In this document: piece after piece, positions 26,940-38,930 of the stretch
How the letters are laid out: every line of letters starts with the position of its first letter
How positions within the stretch are numbered: position 1 is the stretch's first letter
Assembly (NCBI RefSeq): GCF_016772315.1
Contig: NZ_CP053482.1
Location: 3,963,501-4,027,500, forward strand
DNA length: 64,000 nucleotides
Direction: 5' to 3'
Source of the DNA: Thiothrix subterranea
Lineage (GTDB): Bacteria > Pseudomonadota > Gammaproteobacteria > Thiotrichales > Thiotrichaceae
Position numbers and translations under genes: made by a program
Notes under the pieces: generated by a model
What the model saw: only the letters and a program-made list of their open reading frames with translations
Told to the model about the DNA's origin: nothing
The model's database searches: none

Positions 26940-29327
26940 ATGCAAAGTATTCTTTCCCGTATCGCTACCGAATTGGCGGTTCAAGAACAGCAAGTGGCTA
27001 GTGCTGTCGCCTTATTGGACGAGGGTTCAACGGTTCCTTTCATTGCCCGCTACCGTAAGGAAAAAACCGGCGGGTTGGACGATACCCAACTGCGTTACCT
27101 CGAAACCCGTCTGGGCAGCTTACGTGAACTGGAAAAGCGTCGTGAGACCGTACTCAACTCCATCCGCGAGCAAGGCAAGTTGAGTGCCGAATTAGAGCAA
27201 CAAGTATTGCAAGCACAAACTCGCACCGAACTCGAAGACATTTACCTGCCGTATAAACCTAAGCGCCGCACCAAAGCCATGATTGCCCGCGAAGCAGGGA
27301 TTCAACCACTGGCAGAAACTTTACTCAGTGATCCGCAACTTGACCCTGAAACCGAAGCAGCCAAATACCTTAACCCTGAGATGGAATTCGCCGATACCAA
27401 AGCAGTGCTTGATGGTGCGCGGCAGATCCTCATGGAAGATTTCGCGGAAAACCCTGAATTGAGCGGTGTATTGCGCGAATATTTATGGGAGCAGGGCGGT
27501 TTTGAGTCCAACGTGATTGCAGGTAAAGAACACGAAGGACAGAAATTCGCGGACTACTTTGCGTATAGCGAAGCGCTAAACAAAATCCCTTCCCACCGCG
27601 CGTTGGCATTATTTCGTGGACGCAACGAAGGCATTCTGGATTTGAAACTGGATGTCACCGTCGCAGACGGCATGAATCACCCGTGTGAAGATAAAATTGC
27701 GCAAGCTTTTAATATTTATGATCAGGGCAGGGCGGCGGATCGGTGGTTGCTGGATACGGTACGTTGGACGTGGAAAGTGAAATTGCACAGCCGCTTAAGC
27801 ACTGACTTGAACCAGCGTTTGCGTGAACAAGCGGAAGCAGAAGCCATCCGCGTGTTTGCTGCCAATTTGAAAGATTTATTGCTGGCAGCACCTGCTGGCG
27901 CACGCAATACGCTGGGGCTTGATCCCGGTTTGCGCACGGGAGTGAAAGTCGCTGTTGTGGATACCACCGGCAAGCTGTTGGATTTTGCCACGATTTATCC
28001 GCATGTGCCGAAAAAGCAATGGGATCAGTCGATTGCGATATTGGCAGACTTATGCGCTAAACACAGCGTGGAACTGATCAGCATTGGTAATGGCACGGCA
28101 TCCCGCGAAACCGATCAGTTCGCGGGCGATTTGATTAGCCGTCACCCCGAACTCAAGCTGTCTAAAATCGTGGTGTCGGAAGCCGGTGCTTCGGTGTATT
28201 CCGCTTCGGAATTGGCTGCCCGCGAGTTCCCTGGTTTGGATGTTTCTATCCGTGGTGCAGTATCCATTGCCCGCCGCTTGCAAGATCCGCTGGCAGAACT
28301 GGTGAAAATCGACCCTAAATCCATTGGCGTTGGTCAATACCAACACGATTTAAATCAACCAGAACTGGCGCGTTCGCTGGATGCAGTAGTGGAAGACTGT
28401 GTAAACGCGGTCGGTGTCGATGTGAATACCGCGTCTGCGGCATTACTGGCACGGGTTTCCGGTCTAAACAGTGGCATTGCCGACAATATTGTGGATTTCC
28501 GCAATGACAATGGCGCATTCCGCAATCGTAACCAATTGAGAAAAGTGTCACGGCTAGGTGCAAAAACCTTTGAACAAGCCGCCGGTTTTTTGCGGATTCG
28601 TGATGGTGAGTATCCGTTGGATGCTTCCGCCGTTCACCCGGAAGCCTACACGCTGGTCGAGCAGATTGCCGCCGTGAACCGTCAACCTTTGCAAGAGTTG
28701 GTGGGAAATAGCGATTTTGTCGGCACGCTTACCCCAGCCGATTACGTGACTGAACAATTCGGTTTGCCCACTATTCGCGATATTTTGGCAGAACTGGAGA
28801 AGCCGGGTCGTGACCCGCGCCCCGAATTTGTGACCGCTACCTTCCGCGAAGGGGTGAATGAGCTGAAAGATTTGCAAACGGGCATGATTCTCGAAGGCGT
28901 GGTCACTAACGTGGCGAATTTCGGTGCGTTTGTGGATATTGGTGTGCATCAAGATGGCTTGGTACACATTTCCCAACTGACTGATAAATTCATCAAAGAC
29001 CCGCGTGAAGTGGTGCGTACTGGCGATGTGGTGAAAGTGCGCGTCGAAGAAGTCGATGTGCAGCGCAAGCGCATTGGCTTAACCATGCGTTTAGAACCTA
29101 CTCAAACGAAAGCTGTTCTAAACCCTATGTCTAAGGCGGCGGCGAACCGTGAAGAACGCAGGCCACAAGCGGTGCGTCCGCCACAGGAGCGCAGTAATGA
29201 CCGCAATGACCGTAAATCTGACAATCGTCAGCCTAACGCGAAAAAGCCTATGAAAGAGTCAGCATCTGCCGCAAACTCAGCAATGGGTGATGCCTTAGCC
29301 GCAGCCTTAGCAAAAATGCGTAAATAA
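26940..29327 (+). CDS. tex: Tex family RNA-binding transcription accessory protein
   Basis: About 795 residues from the ATG at 26940, which aligns with E. coli YhgF/Tex; a start at 26904 would add 12 residues. Conserved segments: [40 protein letters not shown] (YqgF-like), the helix-hairpin-helix [13 protein letters not shown], and a C-terminal S1 domain [20 protein letters not shown]. The tail after the S1 domain is rich in Arg, Asn and Lys and probably disordered. Tex binds nucleic acids and acts in transcription and RNA turnover. Confidence 0.93.
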   Translation: MQSILSRIATELAVQEQQVASAVALLDEGSTVPFIARYRKEKTGGLDDTQLRYLETRLGSLRELEKRRETVLNSIREQGKLSAELEQQVLQAQTRTELEDIYLPYKPKRRTKAMIAREAGIQPLAETLLSDPQLDPETEAAKYLNPEMEFADTKAVLDGARQILMEDFAENPELSGVLREYLWEQGGFESNVIAGKEHEGQKFADYFAYSEALNKIPSHRALALFRGRNEGILDLKLDVTVADGMNHPCEDKIAQAFNIYDQGRAADRWLLDTVRWTWKVKLHSRLSTDLNQRLREQAEAEAIRVFAANLKDLLLAAPAGARNTLGLDPGLRTGVKVAVVDTTGKLLDFATIYPHVPKKQWDQSIAILADLCAKHSVELISIGNGTASRETDQFAGDLISRHPELKLSKIVVSEAGASVYSASELAAREFPGLDVSIRGAVSIARRLQDPLAELVKIDPKSIGVGQYQHDLNQPELARSLDAVVEDCVNAVGVDVNTASAALLARVSGLNSGIADNIVDFRNDNGAFRNRNQLRKVSRLGAKTFEQAAGFLRIRDGEYPLDASAVHPEAYTLVEQIAAVNRQPLQELVGNSDFVGTLTPADYVTEQFGLPTIRDILAELEKPGRDPRPEFVTATFREGVNELKDLQTGMILEGVVTNVANFGAFVDIGVHQDGLVHISQLTDKFIKDPREVVRTGDVVKVRVEEVDVQRKRIGLTMRLEPTQTKAVLNPMSKAAANREERRPQAVRPPQERSNDRNDRKSDNRQPNAKKPMKESASAANSAMGDALAAALAKMRK

Positions 29328-29342
29328 ACAATGAGGTGAGTG

Positions 29343-29948
29343 ATGAACAAATGGTGGGGATTCTTAATCAGTCTTTGGCTGTTATCCGGCTGTGCGCCGC
29401 AATACGAAACCCGCTACGAATTCACGCCACCGACGAGTACCGGCGGTTTGAGTTGTCTCAACCGCTGCGAAACCCAGACGCGCACCTGCAACCTGCAATG
29501 CAATTTACAATACGGTCAATGCAGCGCTAAAGCGGAACAACAAGCTAAAGCCGAACTTCCCGCAAAACTTAGCGAATACGACACACGCCTAGCCGCTTGG
29601 CAACGTGAGAGGGAACGTTACGAAACCGATTTGCGCTTTTACGAAATGGAATTGCGTCAGCGTGAATTGCAACACGATCTGCGGCGGCTCACCTGTGACC
29701 GCGACGGCAAAGAATCAGCGAGTTGCTTACACCATCATTCCCTATTAAACGGAATGTCTTCACTCAATGAACCGCGTCGCCCTGATAATATGCCTGAAAA
29801 ACCGACGCTGACTAGCGAGACAGTACGCATTCGTGAGCTAATTTGTAGCAGTGAATGCCAATGTGACACGCAATATCGCCAGTGTTATACCAGTTGTGGC
29901 GGGGCAGTGAAGCCTTATCAGTTTTGCGTGGAGAATTGCCCCAAATAA
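29343..29948 (+). CDS. Cys-rich lipoprotein of unknown function
   Basis: About 201 residues. The lipobox LSGCAP follows a short hydrophobic signal (WWGFLISLWLL). Two Cys clusters stand out: residues ~38-60 (C-x3-C-x5-C-x3-C-x6-C pattern in LNRCETQTRTCNLQCNLQYG) and the C-terminal 40 residues (CSSECQCDTQYRQCYTSCGG and FCVENCPK). The middle is a charged helix. I do not recognise a family. GAGGTG at 29333-29338 serves as ribosome site. It is 15 bp after tex and may be cotranscribed. Confidence 0.75.
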   Translation: MNKWWGFLISLWLLSGCAPQYETRYEFTPPTSTGGLSCLNRCETQTRTCNLQCNLQYGQCSAKAEQQAKAELPAKLSEYDTRLAAWQRERERYETDLRFYEMELRQRELQHDLRRLTCDRDGKESASCLHHHSLLNGMSSLNEPRRPDNMPEKPTLTSETVRIRELICSSECQCDTQYRQCYTSCGGAVKPYQFCVENCPK

Positions 29949-29977
29949 TCCGCTATAATCCCGCGCTTACCCGCAAA

Positions 29978-30000
29978 GCTGCTGGCATATTGTCAGCAGC
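29978..30000 (+). terminator. hairpin between Cys-rich lipoprotein gene and leuS
   Basis: A 7-bp stem GCTGCTG/CAGCAGC, extended by AAA...CTTT, loop 9 bases, followed by CTTTGT. A TATAAT at 29954-29959 just upstream may be a -10 box for leuS, but no -35 at proper spacing is seen. The hairpin may be a weak terminator or part of the leuS leader. Confidence 0.4.
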
Positions 30001-30046
30001 CTTTGTATGCTTCGCCCCTTTGATCACCAGTGAAAAGCAAGCCTAG

Positions 30047-32649
<2,603 letters not shown>

Positions 32650-32650
<1 letters not shown>

Positions 32651-33144
32651 TGAAAACGTTCATTTTAGCGTTGAGTTTACTGTTATTGCTGTCTGCGTGT
32701 GGTGGAGAACCGTTCCACCTACGCGGCAGCAAGCCATTGCCCGAATTGATGCGTCAAGGAATTTATTTGCAAGGGCTTGACCCGCAAAATGATTTTACCT
32801 TGGCATTGCGTGATGGTTTGGAGAATGCGGGTGCGATCCTGAAAGAAAATCCACAAGATGCCGCTACCACTTTAACCATTAAGAATGTGCGGGAAAATCG
32901 TTCGGTCTCTGGGTATTCCTCCACGCGGCAAGTGCGGGAGTTCAACCATTCTGTCACGGTTGATTTTACGGTTAAAACACCTGCGCTGACAGAAAGCGTG
33001 GAACGTTCGGTAAACGCCACCCGTTCTCAAGTGTATGACGGTAAATATGTGTTAGGCACAGCAGAAGAGGAAACCGTTATCAAGGAGGAGTTACGCCGTG
33101 AAGCGGTGCGCCTCATTCTACTGCGACTTCAGGCACTTAAGTAA
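32650..33144 (+). CDS. lptE: LPS-assembly lipoprotein LptE
   Basis: A 164-residue lipoprotein: signal LALSLLLLLSACGG with the lipidation Cys. The mature part begins with GFxLRG-like text (EPFHLRGSKPLP), typical of LptE, and has a two-helix, four-strand pattern (YLQGLDPQNDF, YDGKYVLGTAEEE). LptE plugs the LptD barrel that inserts lipopolysaccharide into the outer membrane. Position directly after leuS is the usual one. The 3' end overlaps the convergent dehydrogenase gene by 8 bp. Confidence 0.9.
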
Positions 33145-34027
33145 GCGCGTTTTTCTGCACAATTTTCGCTAATGCCGACGAATCGAGTTCCCCAAGCCCC
33201 GCATCCACCAACGCTTGCATGTAATCCGCAGCGCGTTGCGTTCCCGGTAAGTTCAAACCAAATGTGGCAGCCGTATCGATTACAATATGCATGTCTTTGT
33301 TGTGTAAATGCGCTTTAAAACCGGGCTGAAAATTTTCATCCAAAATACGTTGACCGTGCAGTTCCAACACCTTTGAATAGGCAAAACCCCCCAGCAGCGC
33401 CGAGCGTACTTTAGCGGGATCAACACCTGCCGCCTTTGCCATTTCAAATGCTTCCGTGACTGCAATGACTGTTTGTGCAGCAATCAACTGATTACAAGCT
33501 TTGGCTAATTGCCCAGCGCCGTGATTGCCGATATGGGTGATGGTTTTCCCCATTGCCGCAAGAGCGGGGCGAGCATATTCCAAATCGTCAGCATTGCCGC
33601 CCACCATAATGGTTAATGTGCCAGCAATTGCGCCAACATCACCGCCGGATACGGGTGCATCCAGCATTCGGATACCTTTTTCTGACAGCTTTTCAGCAAT
33701 TGCACGGGTTGTGACTGGGGAAATGGTACTCATATCAACCACTAGCAAACCGGGTTTGCCACCTGCGATAACGCCGTTATCACCTAATAATACCGCTTCT
33801 ACATCCGGTGTGTCGGATACGATAGATATTACGATGTCGACATTTGCAGCGAGTGCAGCGGGGTTAGCATAATATTCCACGCCTTGATTCACGAGTTCTT
33901 GTGCTGCTTCAGGGCGACGCGCATAAACGGCAAGGGTAAAACCGGCTTTCATCAGATTTTTACACATCGGTAGTCCCATAATGCCGGGGCCAATCCAGCC
34001 GATTTTAGGTTGTGTCATTGGGTTCAT
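33137..34027 (-). CDS. beta-hydroxyacid dehydrogenase (2-hydroxy-3-oxopropionate reductase-like)
   Basis: A 296-residue NAD(P)-dependent dehydrogenase. N-terminal dinucleotide motif GWIGPGIMGLPMCKNLMKAG; substrate motif LDAPVSGGDVGAIAGTL; catalytic Lys region GAGQLAKACNQ (Lys in the conserved GxGxxxKxxN). This family reduces tartronate semialdehyde to glycerate or related compounds; GarR/GlxR is the closest fit but the precise substrate is inferred. Start at 34027 or at the fourth residue (34018). Confidence 0.85.
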   Translation of the reverse strand: MNPMTQPKIGWIGPGIMGLPMCKNLMKAGFTLAVYARRPEAAQELVNQGVEYYANPAALAANVDIVISIVSDTPDVEAVLLGDNGVIAGGKPGLLVVDMSTISPVTTRAIAEKLSEKGIRMLDAPVSGGDVGAIAGTLTIMVGGNADDLEYARPALAAMGKTITHIGNHGAGQLAKACNQLIAAQTVIAVTEAFEMAKAAGVDPAKVRSALLGGFAYSKVLELHGQRILDENFQPGFKAHLHNKDMHIVIDTAATFGLNLPGTQRAADYMQALVDAGLGELDSSALAKIVQKNALT

Positions 34028-34132
34028 GCGGATTCCTTCAACGGGTAAAATTCACAAGATGTTAGCACAACTGCGAATTCCCGCCGATTTTGATGGTAGA
34101 ATTCAGCTTTGCTTTTAACCCCGGTCAACACA

Positions 34133-36274
34133 ATGCAAGCAGACGCTTCAGCCCCTTTGCAATGGTTTTTTGCCTGTCCTCAATTTATCGAACCACTGTT
34201 GGCAGATGAACTTACCCGTTATGGGGCAGAGTCAGTCAAAATCGGTCACGCCGGTGTGCAAGCTACTGGGGATTTGCGTTTCGGCTATCGCGCAATGTTG
34301 TGGAGTCGGCTGGCTTCACGCGCTACCTTGCAACTGGCTCACGGTTTCGGCAAAGATCAGACGGAGTTACAAGCACTAATTGATAGCATTGACTGGCAAC
34401 AACACCTGCGCCCAGAGGGAACACTAAAAGTACGTTTCTTTGGTCTGAATGACGATATTCGCAACACGCAATTTGGAGCGCAATGGGTTAAAGATCAGAT
34501 TGGCGATCAATTCCGCAGCCAACACGGAGTACGTCCTAGCGTCAGTAATACGCCTGATCTGGTCGTTGTGGTGAACTTACACAAAGGCAATGCCAGCATT
34601 GGTATCGAACTCAATCAACACAGTTTGCATCAACGTGGCTATCGCGATCTTGATACTCATGCTCCGATGCGTGAAAATCTTGCGGCGGCGGTATTGATTC
34701 GGGCAGGGTGGCTGGATATGTTAGCCAGTGATGCTGCAACCGTCGCATTGCTTGATCCGCTGTGTGGTGCTGGTACGTTTCTCATCGAAGGTGCGTTAAT
34801 GGCGCTGGATATTGCCCCCGGTTTATTGCGGGAGCAAACAATTGCCGAACGTTGGTTAGGGCATGACTCGACTCTCTGGAATGAGCTATATATCGAAGCA
34901 GAGCAACGCCGTAGTGCTGGTTTTACGAATGCTGAACGTTTTGAATTTTGGGGCAATGACAGTAATGCAGCGGCTGTCATGGCAGCGCGAGCGGATTGGC
35001 GTTCTATCGACTTACCGGCAGCACGTTGGACGCAATGTGACTTAAAGGCAATGCCAGCGCCAACATTAGCAACAACAGGTTTGGTGATTAGCAGTCCGCC
35101 GTTTACTACGGATAGCAACGTGGTTGCACTCCGCCCAATTTATGATGCATTGGGGCAGTGGATGGCTAGTTTGCCGGAGACTTATCGAGGCGCATTGTTC
35201 GCGGAAAACGAGGCACCGATTGCGTTAACTAATCTGTTTTACAGCAAAGAATACCGTTTCCTGAACAGTGAAACCGAATCCAAGCTCTATACTTTTGACA
35301 AGTTATTGCAGAAAGAACGCCCAACTGCTTGGATTGCTGAGGATTTGGCGAATCGAATTGGCAAAAATTTACGTAAGCTAAAAGGTTTCATCAAGCAAGG
35401 GCATACCGATGCATACCGCGTCTATGATATGGATATTCCCGAATACGCGATTGCCGTTGATCGTTATGCAGATTGGTTACATGTGCAGGAATATGCACCA
35501 CCGAAAACCATTGATGAAAAAGCGGCAGAACAACGCTTGCAACAAGCTTTGCTCACCTTACCTGAATCGCTGGGTGTTGACCCAAAAAAGATTGTACTGA
35601 AACAACGTCGGCAACAGAAAGGTAAAAACCAATATCAAAAACAGGGCAGGGCAGAACAATCCCTTGTTGTCACTGAGCATAGCGCACGTTTTAAAGTAAA
35701 TTTGACGGATTATTTGGATACGGGATTATTCCTCGATCATCGCCCGATGCGCTATTGGTTGCAGCAACATGCCAAAGGTAAGAAAGTGTTGAATCTGTTT
35801 TGCTATACCGGCACGGCAAGTGTCCATGCTGCGGTGGGTGGGGCAAATCGTGTTGATAGCGTGGATATGTCGGCTACTTACTTAGAGTGGGCGAAAGATA
35901 ATTTCGAGCTGAACGGTTTGCAACATGATCCTTATCGACGTTACCGCTTTATTCAGGCCAATGTACTGGACTGGTTGTATGACTGTGATGAATATTACGA
36001 TTTGATTTTTCTTGATCCGCCTACGTTTAGTAATTCCAAGCGGATGCAAGATACGTTTGATGTGCAACGTGATCATATAGCGCTGATCAACGATGCAATG
36101 CGGGTACTGTCACCGGATGGCACACTGATTTTTTCCAACAATTTCCGTAAGTTCAAGTTGGACGCGGAAGTCGATAACCAATACGCTGTACAAGATTATC
36201 GTAAACAGTCATTACCACTGGATTTTGAACGCGATCCTAAAATTCATGGCTGTTGGTTAATTCGTCATAAGTAA
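34133..36274 (+). CDS. rlmL: bifunctional 23S rRNA guanine methyltransferase RlmL/RlmK
   Basis: About 713 residues from the ATG at 34133; an upstream in-frame TTG is less likely. Layout: THUMP domain, RlmL domain (DPLCGAGTFLIEGALMA), then RlmK domain (LNLFCYTGTASVHAAVGGA and YDLIFLDPPTFSNSKRM). In E. coli RlmL makes m2G2445 and RlmK m7G2069. Here the RlmL catalytic motif, normally NPPYGER, reads SSPPFTTDSN, so the N2-methylation active site looks altered, while the RlmK half looks intact. Confidence 0.9.
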   Translation: MQADASAPLQWFFACPQFIEPLLADELTRYGAESVKIGHAGVQATGDLRFGYRAMLWSRLASRATLQLAHGFGKDQTELQALIDSIDWQQHLRPEGTLKVRFFGLNDDIRNTQFGAQWVKDQIGDQFRSQHGVRPSVSNTPDLVVVVNLHKGNASIGIELNQHSLHQRGYRDLDTHAPMRENLAAAVLIRAGWLDMLASDAATVALLDPLCGAGTFLIEGALMALDIAPGLLREQTIAERWLGHDSTLWNELYIEAEQRRSAGFTNAERFEFWGNDSNAAAVMAARADWRSIDLPAARWTQCDLKAMPAPTLATTGLVISSPPFTTDSNVVALRPIYDALGQWMASLPETYRGALFAENEAPIALTNLFYSKEYRFLNSETESKLYTFDKLLQKERPTAWIAEDLANRIGKNLRKLKGFIKQGHTDAYRVYDMDIPEYAIAVDRYADWLHVQEYAPPKTIDEKAAEQRLQQALLTLPESLGVDPKKIVLKQRRQQKGKNQYQKQGRAEQSLVVTEHSARFKVNLTDYLDTGLFLDHRPMRYWLQQHAKGKKVLNLFCYTGTASVHAAVGGANRVDSVDMSATYLEWAKDNFELNGLQHDPYRRYRFIQANVLDWLYDCDEYYDLIFLDPPTFSNSKRMQDTFDVQRDHIALINDAMRVLSPDGTLIFSNNFRKFKLDAEVDNQYAVQDYRKQSLPLDFERDPKIHGCWLIRHK

Positions 36275-36455
36275 TGTGTAAAGTACACGTATTCATTACG
36301 TGCACTTATATTGTGCAGTAACTTACTAAAAAAATTAAAACGTATTTACGTAAAAATAAAATTAACGTTAATTTACATTAACTTAAATGTTAATTTATGG
36401 TATTTTTTGGCGTATACTATTACGTACTTAATAGTACTTTGAACGGAGAAACACC
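36275..36455. other. AT-rich region with repeats upstream of the DUF3987 gene
   Basis: It holds an imperfect dyad at 36281-36291/36297-36307 (AAGTACACGTA and complement, one mismatch), a cluster of TTAA-containing words from 36361 to 36400 (TTAACGTTAA, ACATTAACTTAAATGTTAAT), and the element AAACGTATTTACGTAAAAATA minus its last base pair context at 36338-36358, which recurs inverted after the gene. TATACT at 36413-36418 could be a -10 box. Confidence 0.5.
36338..36358 (+). repeat. 21-bp element, left copy (inverted partner at 37820-37840)
   Basis: Begins AAACGTATTTACGTAAAAAT. The copy at 37820-37840 is its reverse complement with a single base difference (T versus C at the eighth base). The inner ACGTATTTACGT is itself dyad-like. 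The two copies bracket the DUF3987 gene. Confidence 0.7.
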
Positions 36456-37751
36456 ATGAGTAATGTTGTCAAATTGCCTGAAACAGGCTCGCAGAACGGA
36501 ATTGAGGTAGAAGACGCTCCGTCAGAATTTCCAATTCCTCACGAGGGTTGTTACTACGGAATAGCCGGAAAATTTGCCTTTGATGCTTGTCAGCAGTCCG
36601 AGGCCGATCCCATGGGGGTGCTCATTCACCTATTAACATGGGCGGGTGCTTATTTCGGCAACAAAGCGATATTGCGTTTAGGGGATGTGGAAGCGCCACC
36701 ACGTCTTTTTAGTGTGACAGCGAGTTCTGCCGGTGGTGGTAAAGGCACAGCGGCTTCCCCAGTAAGAAAATTAATGCATGACTATGTAAACGTGCAATTA
36801 CGTAAGTTAGGTTTGCCATTGATATTGTACCGGGACGGGCCAATGTCGAGCGGGGAAGGGTTGGCATGGGCGGTACGTGATCCGGCGGATACGGATGATG
36901 AAGATGGCAACCCAACCGACAAAGGTGTTCCCGATAAGCGCTTAATGATACTCGAAGAAGAATTCGCCGCTGTTCTGCAAGCAGCGCGTCGTGAAGGTAA
37001 TACGGTCTCGGCTGCAATTCGTCGCTTTTGGGATACAGGCAATTTTTCCCCTTTAACTAAAAACAATCGCGTGACGGTCACGGATGCGCATGTGTGTTTC
37101 GTGGGTCACATTACCTATGAAGAGTTGGTGAAGCGTTTGGAGCAAAGCGAATATGCCACCGCATTAGCCAGTCGTATTTTATGGATCTGTGTACGTCGCC
37201 CGAAAATTGTAGCCATTCCTGAGAGTATTCCTGTTGTCAAAATGTTGCACTACGCGGATGAAGTCGCCAAAGCCATTCAGTTTTCCAGCGACGTGAACGA
37301 GTTAACGCTTTCGCCCGAATCCTTGGAGTTATGGTCAACATTGGCGCTGTCGTTAGCGAAAGTGAATTCACCCATGTCGGAACGCTCGCGTGTGCAAGTG
37401 TTACGCATCGCCTGCATTTTTGCCTTGCTGGATTGTACCGATCAAGTCATGCCAAAACATTTACATGCCGCTACCCATATTTGGGATTACTGTCTTGGCA
37501 GCGTTGCATACATCTTTGAAGGTGAGCAAAACGAAGATGAAGGTAAAATCATCGCAGCGTTACGCAAACACGGCGGCCTAACTACAACACAGATCCGAGT
37601 CAACGTTTTTCAGCAAAATATCAAATCAGCGGCGATGAATACGTTGTTGAAGTCGTTAGAAACACAAGGACGCATCAAACGTACAGTTAAACACCGTTCT
37701 GATGGTCGTAGTGGCAAGCCTGCTACGATTTTTGAACTCATCAGATACTAA
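36456..37751 (+). CDS. DUF3987 family protein (mobile-element associated ATPase-like)
   Basis: A 431-residue protein. It shows a Gly-rich P-loop-like segment SASSAGGGKGTAASPVRKLM-type (residues ~88-105), an acidic stretch RLMILEEEFAAVLQ resembling Walker B, and GHITYEELVKRL, all usual for DUF3987. The last ~70 residues look like a winged helix (GGLTTTQIRVNVFQQNIKSA). DUF3987 proteins are typical of integrated elements and plasmids and are thought to be replication or helicase-like factors. GGAG at 36445-36448 is the ribosome site. It is followed by a recombinase gene on the same strand. Confidence 0.7.
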   Translation: MSNVVKLPETGSQNGIEVEDAPSEFPIPHEGCYYGIAGKFAFDACQQSEADPMGVLIHLLTWAGAYFGNKAILRLGDVEAPPRLFSVTASSAGGGKGTAASPVRKLMHDYVNVQLRKLGLPLILYRDGPMSSGEGLAWAVRDPADTDDEDGNPTDKGVPDKRLMILEEEFAAVLQAARREGNTVSAAIRRFWDTGNFSPLTKNNRVTVTDAHVCFVGHITYEELVKRLEQSEYATALASRILWICVRRPKIVAIPESIPVVKMLHYADEVAKAIQFSSDVNELTLSPESLELWSTLALSLAKVNSPMSERSRVQVLRIACIFALLDCTDQVMPKHLHAATHIWDYCLGSVAYIFEGEQNEDEGKIIAALRKHGGLTTTQIRVNVFQQNIKSAAMNTLLKSLETQGRIKRTVKHRSDGRSGKPATIFELIRY

Positions 37752-37819
37752 GTAAGTAAACTACTTAAAAACAAAACCACTTAATTAGAAATTAAATTAT
37801 TGTATTTTATTAGTTTTTA

Positions 37820-37840
37820 TATTTTTACGTAAGTACGTTT
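37820..37840 (-). repeat. 21-bp element, right copy (inverted partner at 36338-36358)
   Basis: Reverse complement reads AAACGTACTTACGTAAAAAT plus one base; 20 of 21 bases match the left copy. It lies in the AT-rich gap between the DUF3987 gene and the integrase gene, near a TAACTTC/GAAGTTA dyad (37871-37877/37896-37902) just before the integrase start. Confidence 0.7.
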
Positions 37841-37918
37841 ATTTATTTTAAATAATGTAACTAGATTCTTTAACTTCTGATAACTATTATTCTCGGAAGT
37901 TAGTTGAAAAGGTGATTA

Positions 37919-38863
37919 ATGAACAATTTTCAGGCAATAGGTTTAACTTCGAGTGCACTTAGTGAAAACGTTCAACGTTTTGTGGTTGAAGCAACAAGCG
38001 CATCGACACGACGCGCTTATCGTGCTGATGTCAAGATATTCGTAACGTGGTGTGAAGAAAGCGGATTAGTAGCGATTCCTGCTACTGCAATAACGATAGC
38101 TGACTTTTTAGCAAGTCAAGCGCAAACAGGCATTTCACCATCGACGTTGAACCGTCGTATTGGAGCGATTCGTTATGCACATGAAGCAGCAGGGTACGAA
38201 ACGCCAACGACGAATAAATTGGTTAGTGTTACTTTAAAAGGTATTCGTCGCGCTAACAGAGTGCGAACACGCAAGAAAGCAGCGGCTACCGTTGATAAAC
38301 TTTACCAAATGATAGCGCACTGTAATACACAAACCTTACAGGGTAAGCGTGACAAGTTAATTTTGATTTTAGGGTTTGCGGGTGCATTTCGTCGTTCTGA
38401 ATTGGTAGCGCTAACGGTTGCTGATATTGAAGAAGCACCGGATGGTTTGAAAATTTTGATACAAAAATCAAAAACAGACCAAGAGGGTGAAGGACATACC
38501 ATTGCCATTTTAAATGGACGGTTGAATGTTGTTGGTGTCCTCAAAGATTATTTAAAAGCAGCAAATCTTACTGAAGGTGCTATTTTTAGACCAATTACCA
38601 AATACGGTAAAATTCGCAAACAAACGTTAACTGACCGTTCTGTAGCTGATATTGTAAAACGTTATGCAAAAGCAGCAGGCTTGAATGCAGAGGAGTTTAG
38701 TGGACACAGCTTACGGTCAGGATTCATCACCACCGCTGCTGAAGCTGGTGCTAATTTGTTTAAGATAATGGATATATCTCGACACAAATCTGTACAGACT
38801 GTACAAGGTTATGTAAGAAACGCTGAACTTTTTAAAAATCACGCTGGCAATAGTTTTTTATGA
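37919..38863 (+). CDS. tyrosine recombinase / integrase
   Basis: A 314-residue phage-integrase family protein. The N-terminal SAM-like core-binding domain is residues ~15-105 ([20 protein letters not shown]). The catalytic residues are all present: Arg in [11 protein letters not shown], Lys in [11 protein letters not shown], His-x-x-Arg in SGHSLRSGF, His in SRHKSVQTV, and the Tyr nucleophile in VQGYVRNAE. It is likely active. It could mobilise the AT-rich patch 36275-38863, but no clear attachment repeats were found. AAAGGTG precedes the start. Confidence 0.88.
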   Translation: MNNFQAIGLTSSALSENVQRFVVEATSASTRRAYRADVKIFVTWCEESGLVAIPATAITIADFLASQAQTGISPSTLNRRIGAIRYAHEAAGYETPTTNKLVSVTLKGIRRANRVRTRKKAAATVDKLYQMIAHCNTQTLQGKRDKLILILGFAGAFRRSELVALTVADIEEAPDGLKILIQKSKTDQEGEGHTIAILNGRLNVVGVLKDYLKAANLTEGAIFRPITKYGKIRKQTLTDRSVADIVKRYAKAAGLNAEEFSGHSLRSGFITTAAEAGANLFKIMDISRHKSVQTVQGYVRNAELFKNHAGNSFL

Positions 38864-38866
38864 GAA

Positions 38867-38901
38867 AGTTGCCCCTTTCTTCTCTTGTGAAAGAGGCAAC
38901 T
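38867..38901. terminator. hairpin between integrase and aspS
   Basis: AGTTGCCCCTTTC pairs with GAAAGAGGCAACT (one mismatch, 9-base loop). It lies between convergent genes and could serve both; on the minus strand it is followed by TTTCTCAT. Confidence 0.6.
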
Positions 38902-38930
38902 AAATATATTACTATCAAATAGTACAACTA

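Noticed and set aside
29936-29959. TTGCCC ... TATAAT as a leuS promoter
   Set aside because: The spacer is only 12 bp. The TATAAT alone is mentioned under the hairpin entry but not called a promoter.
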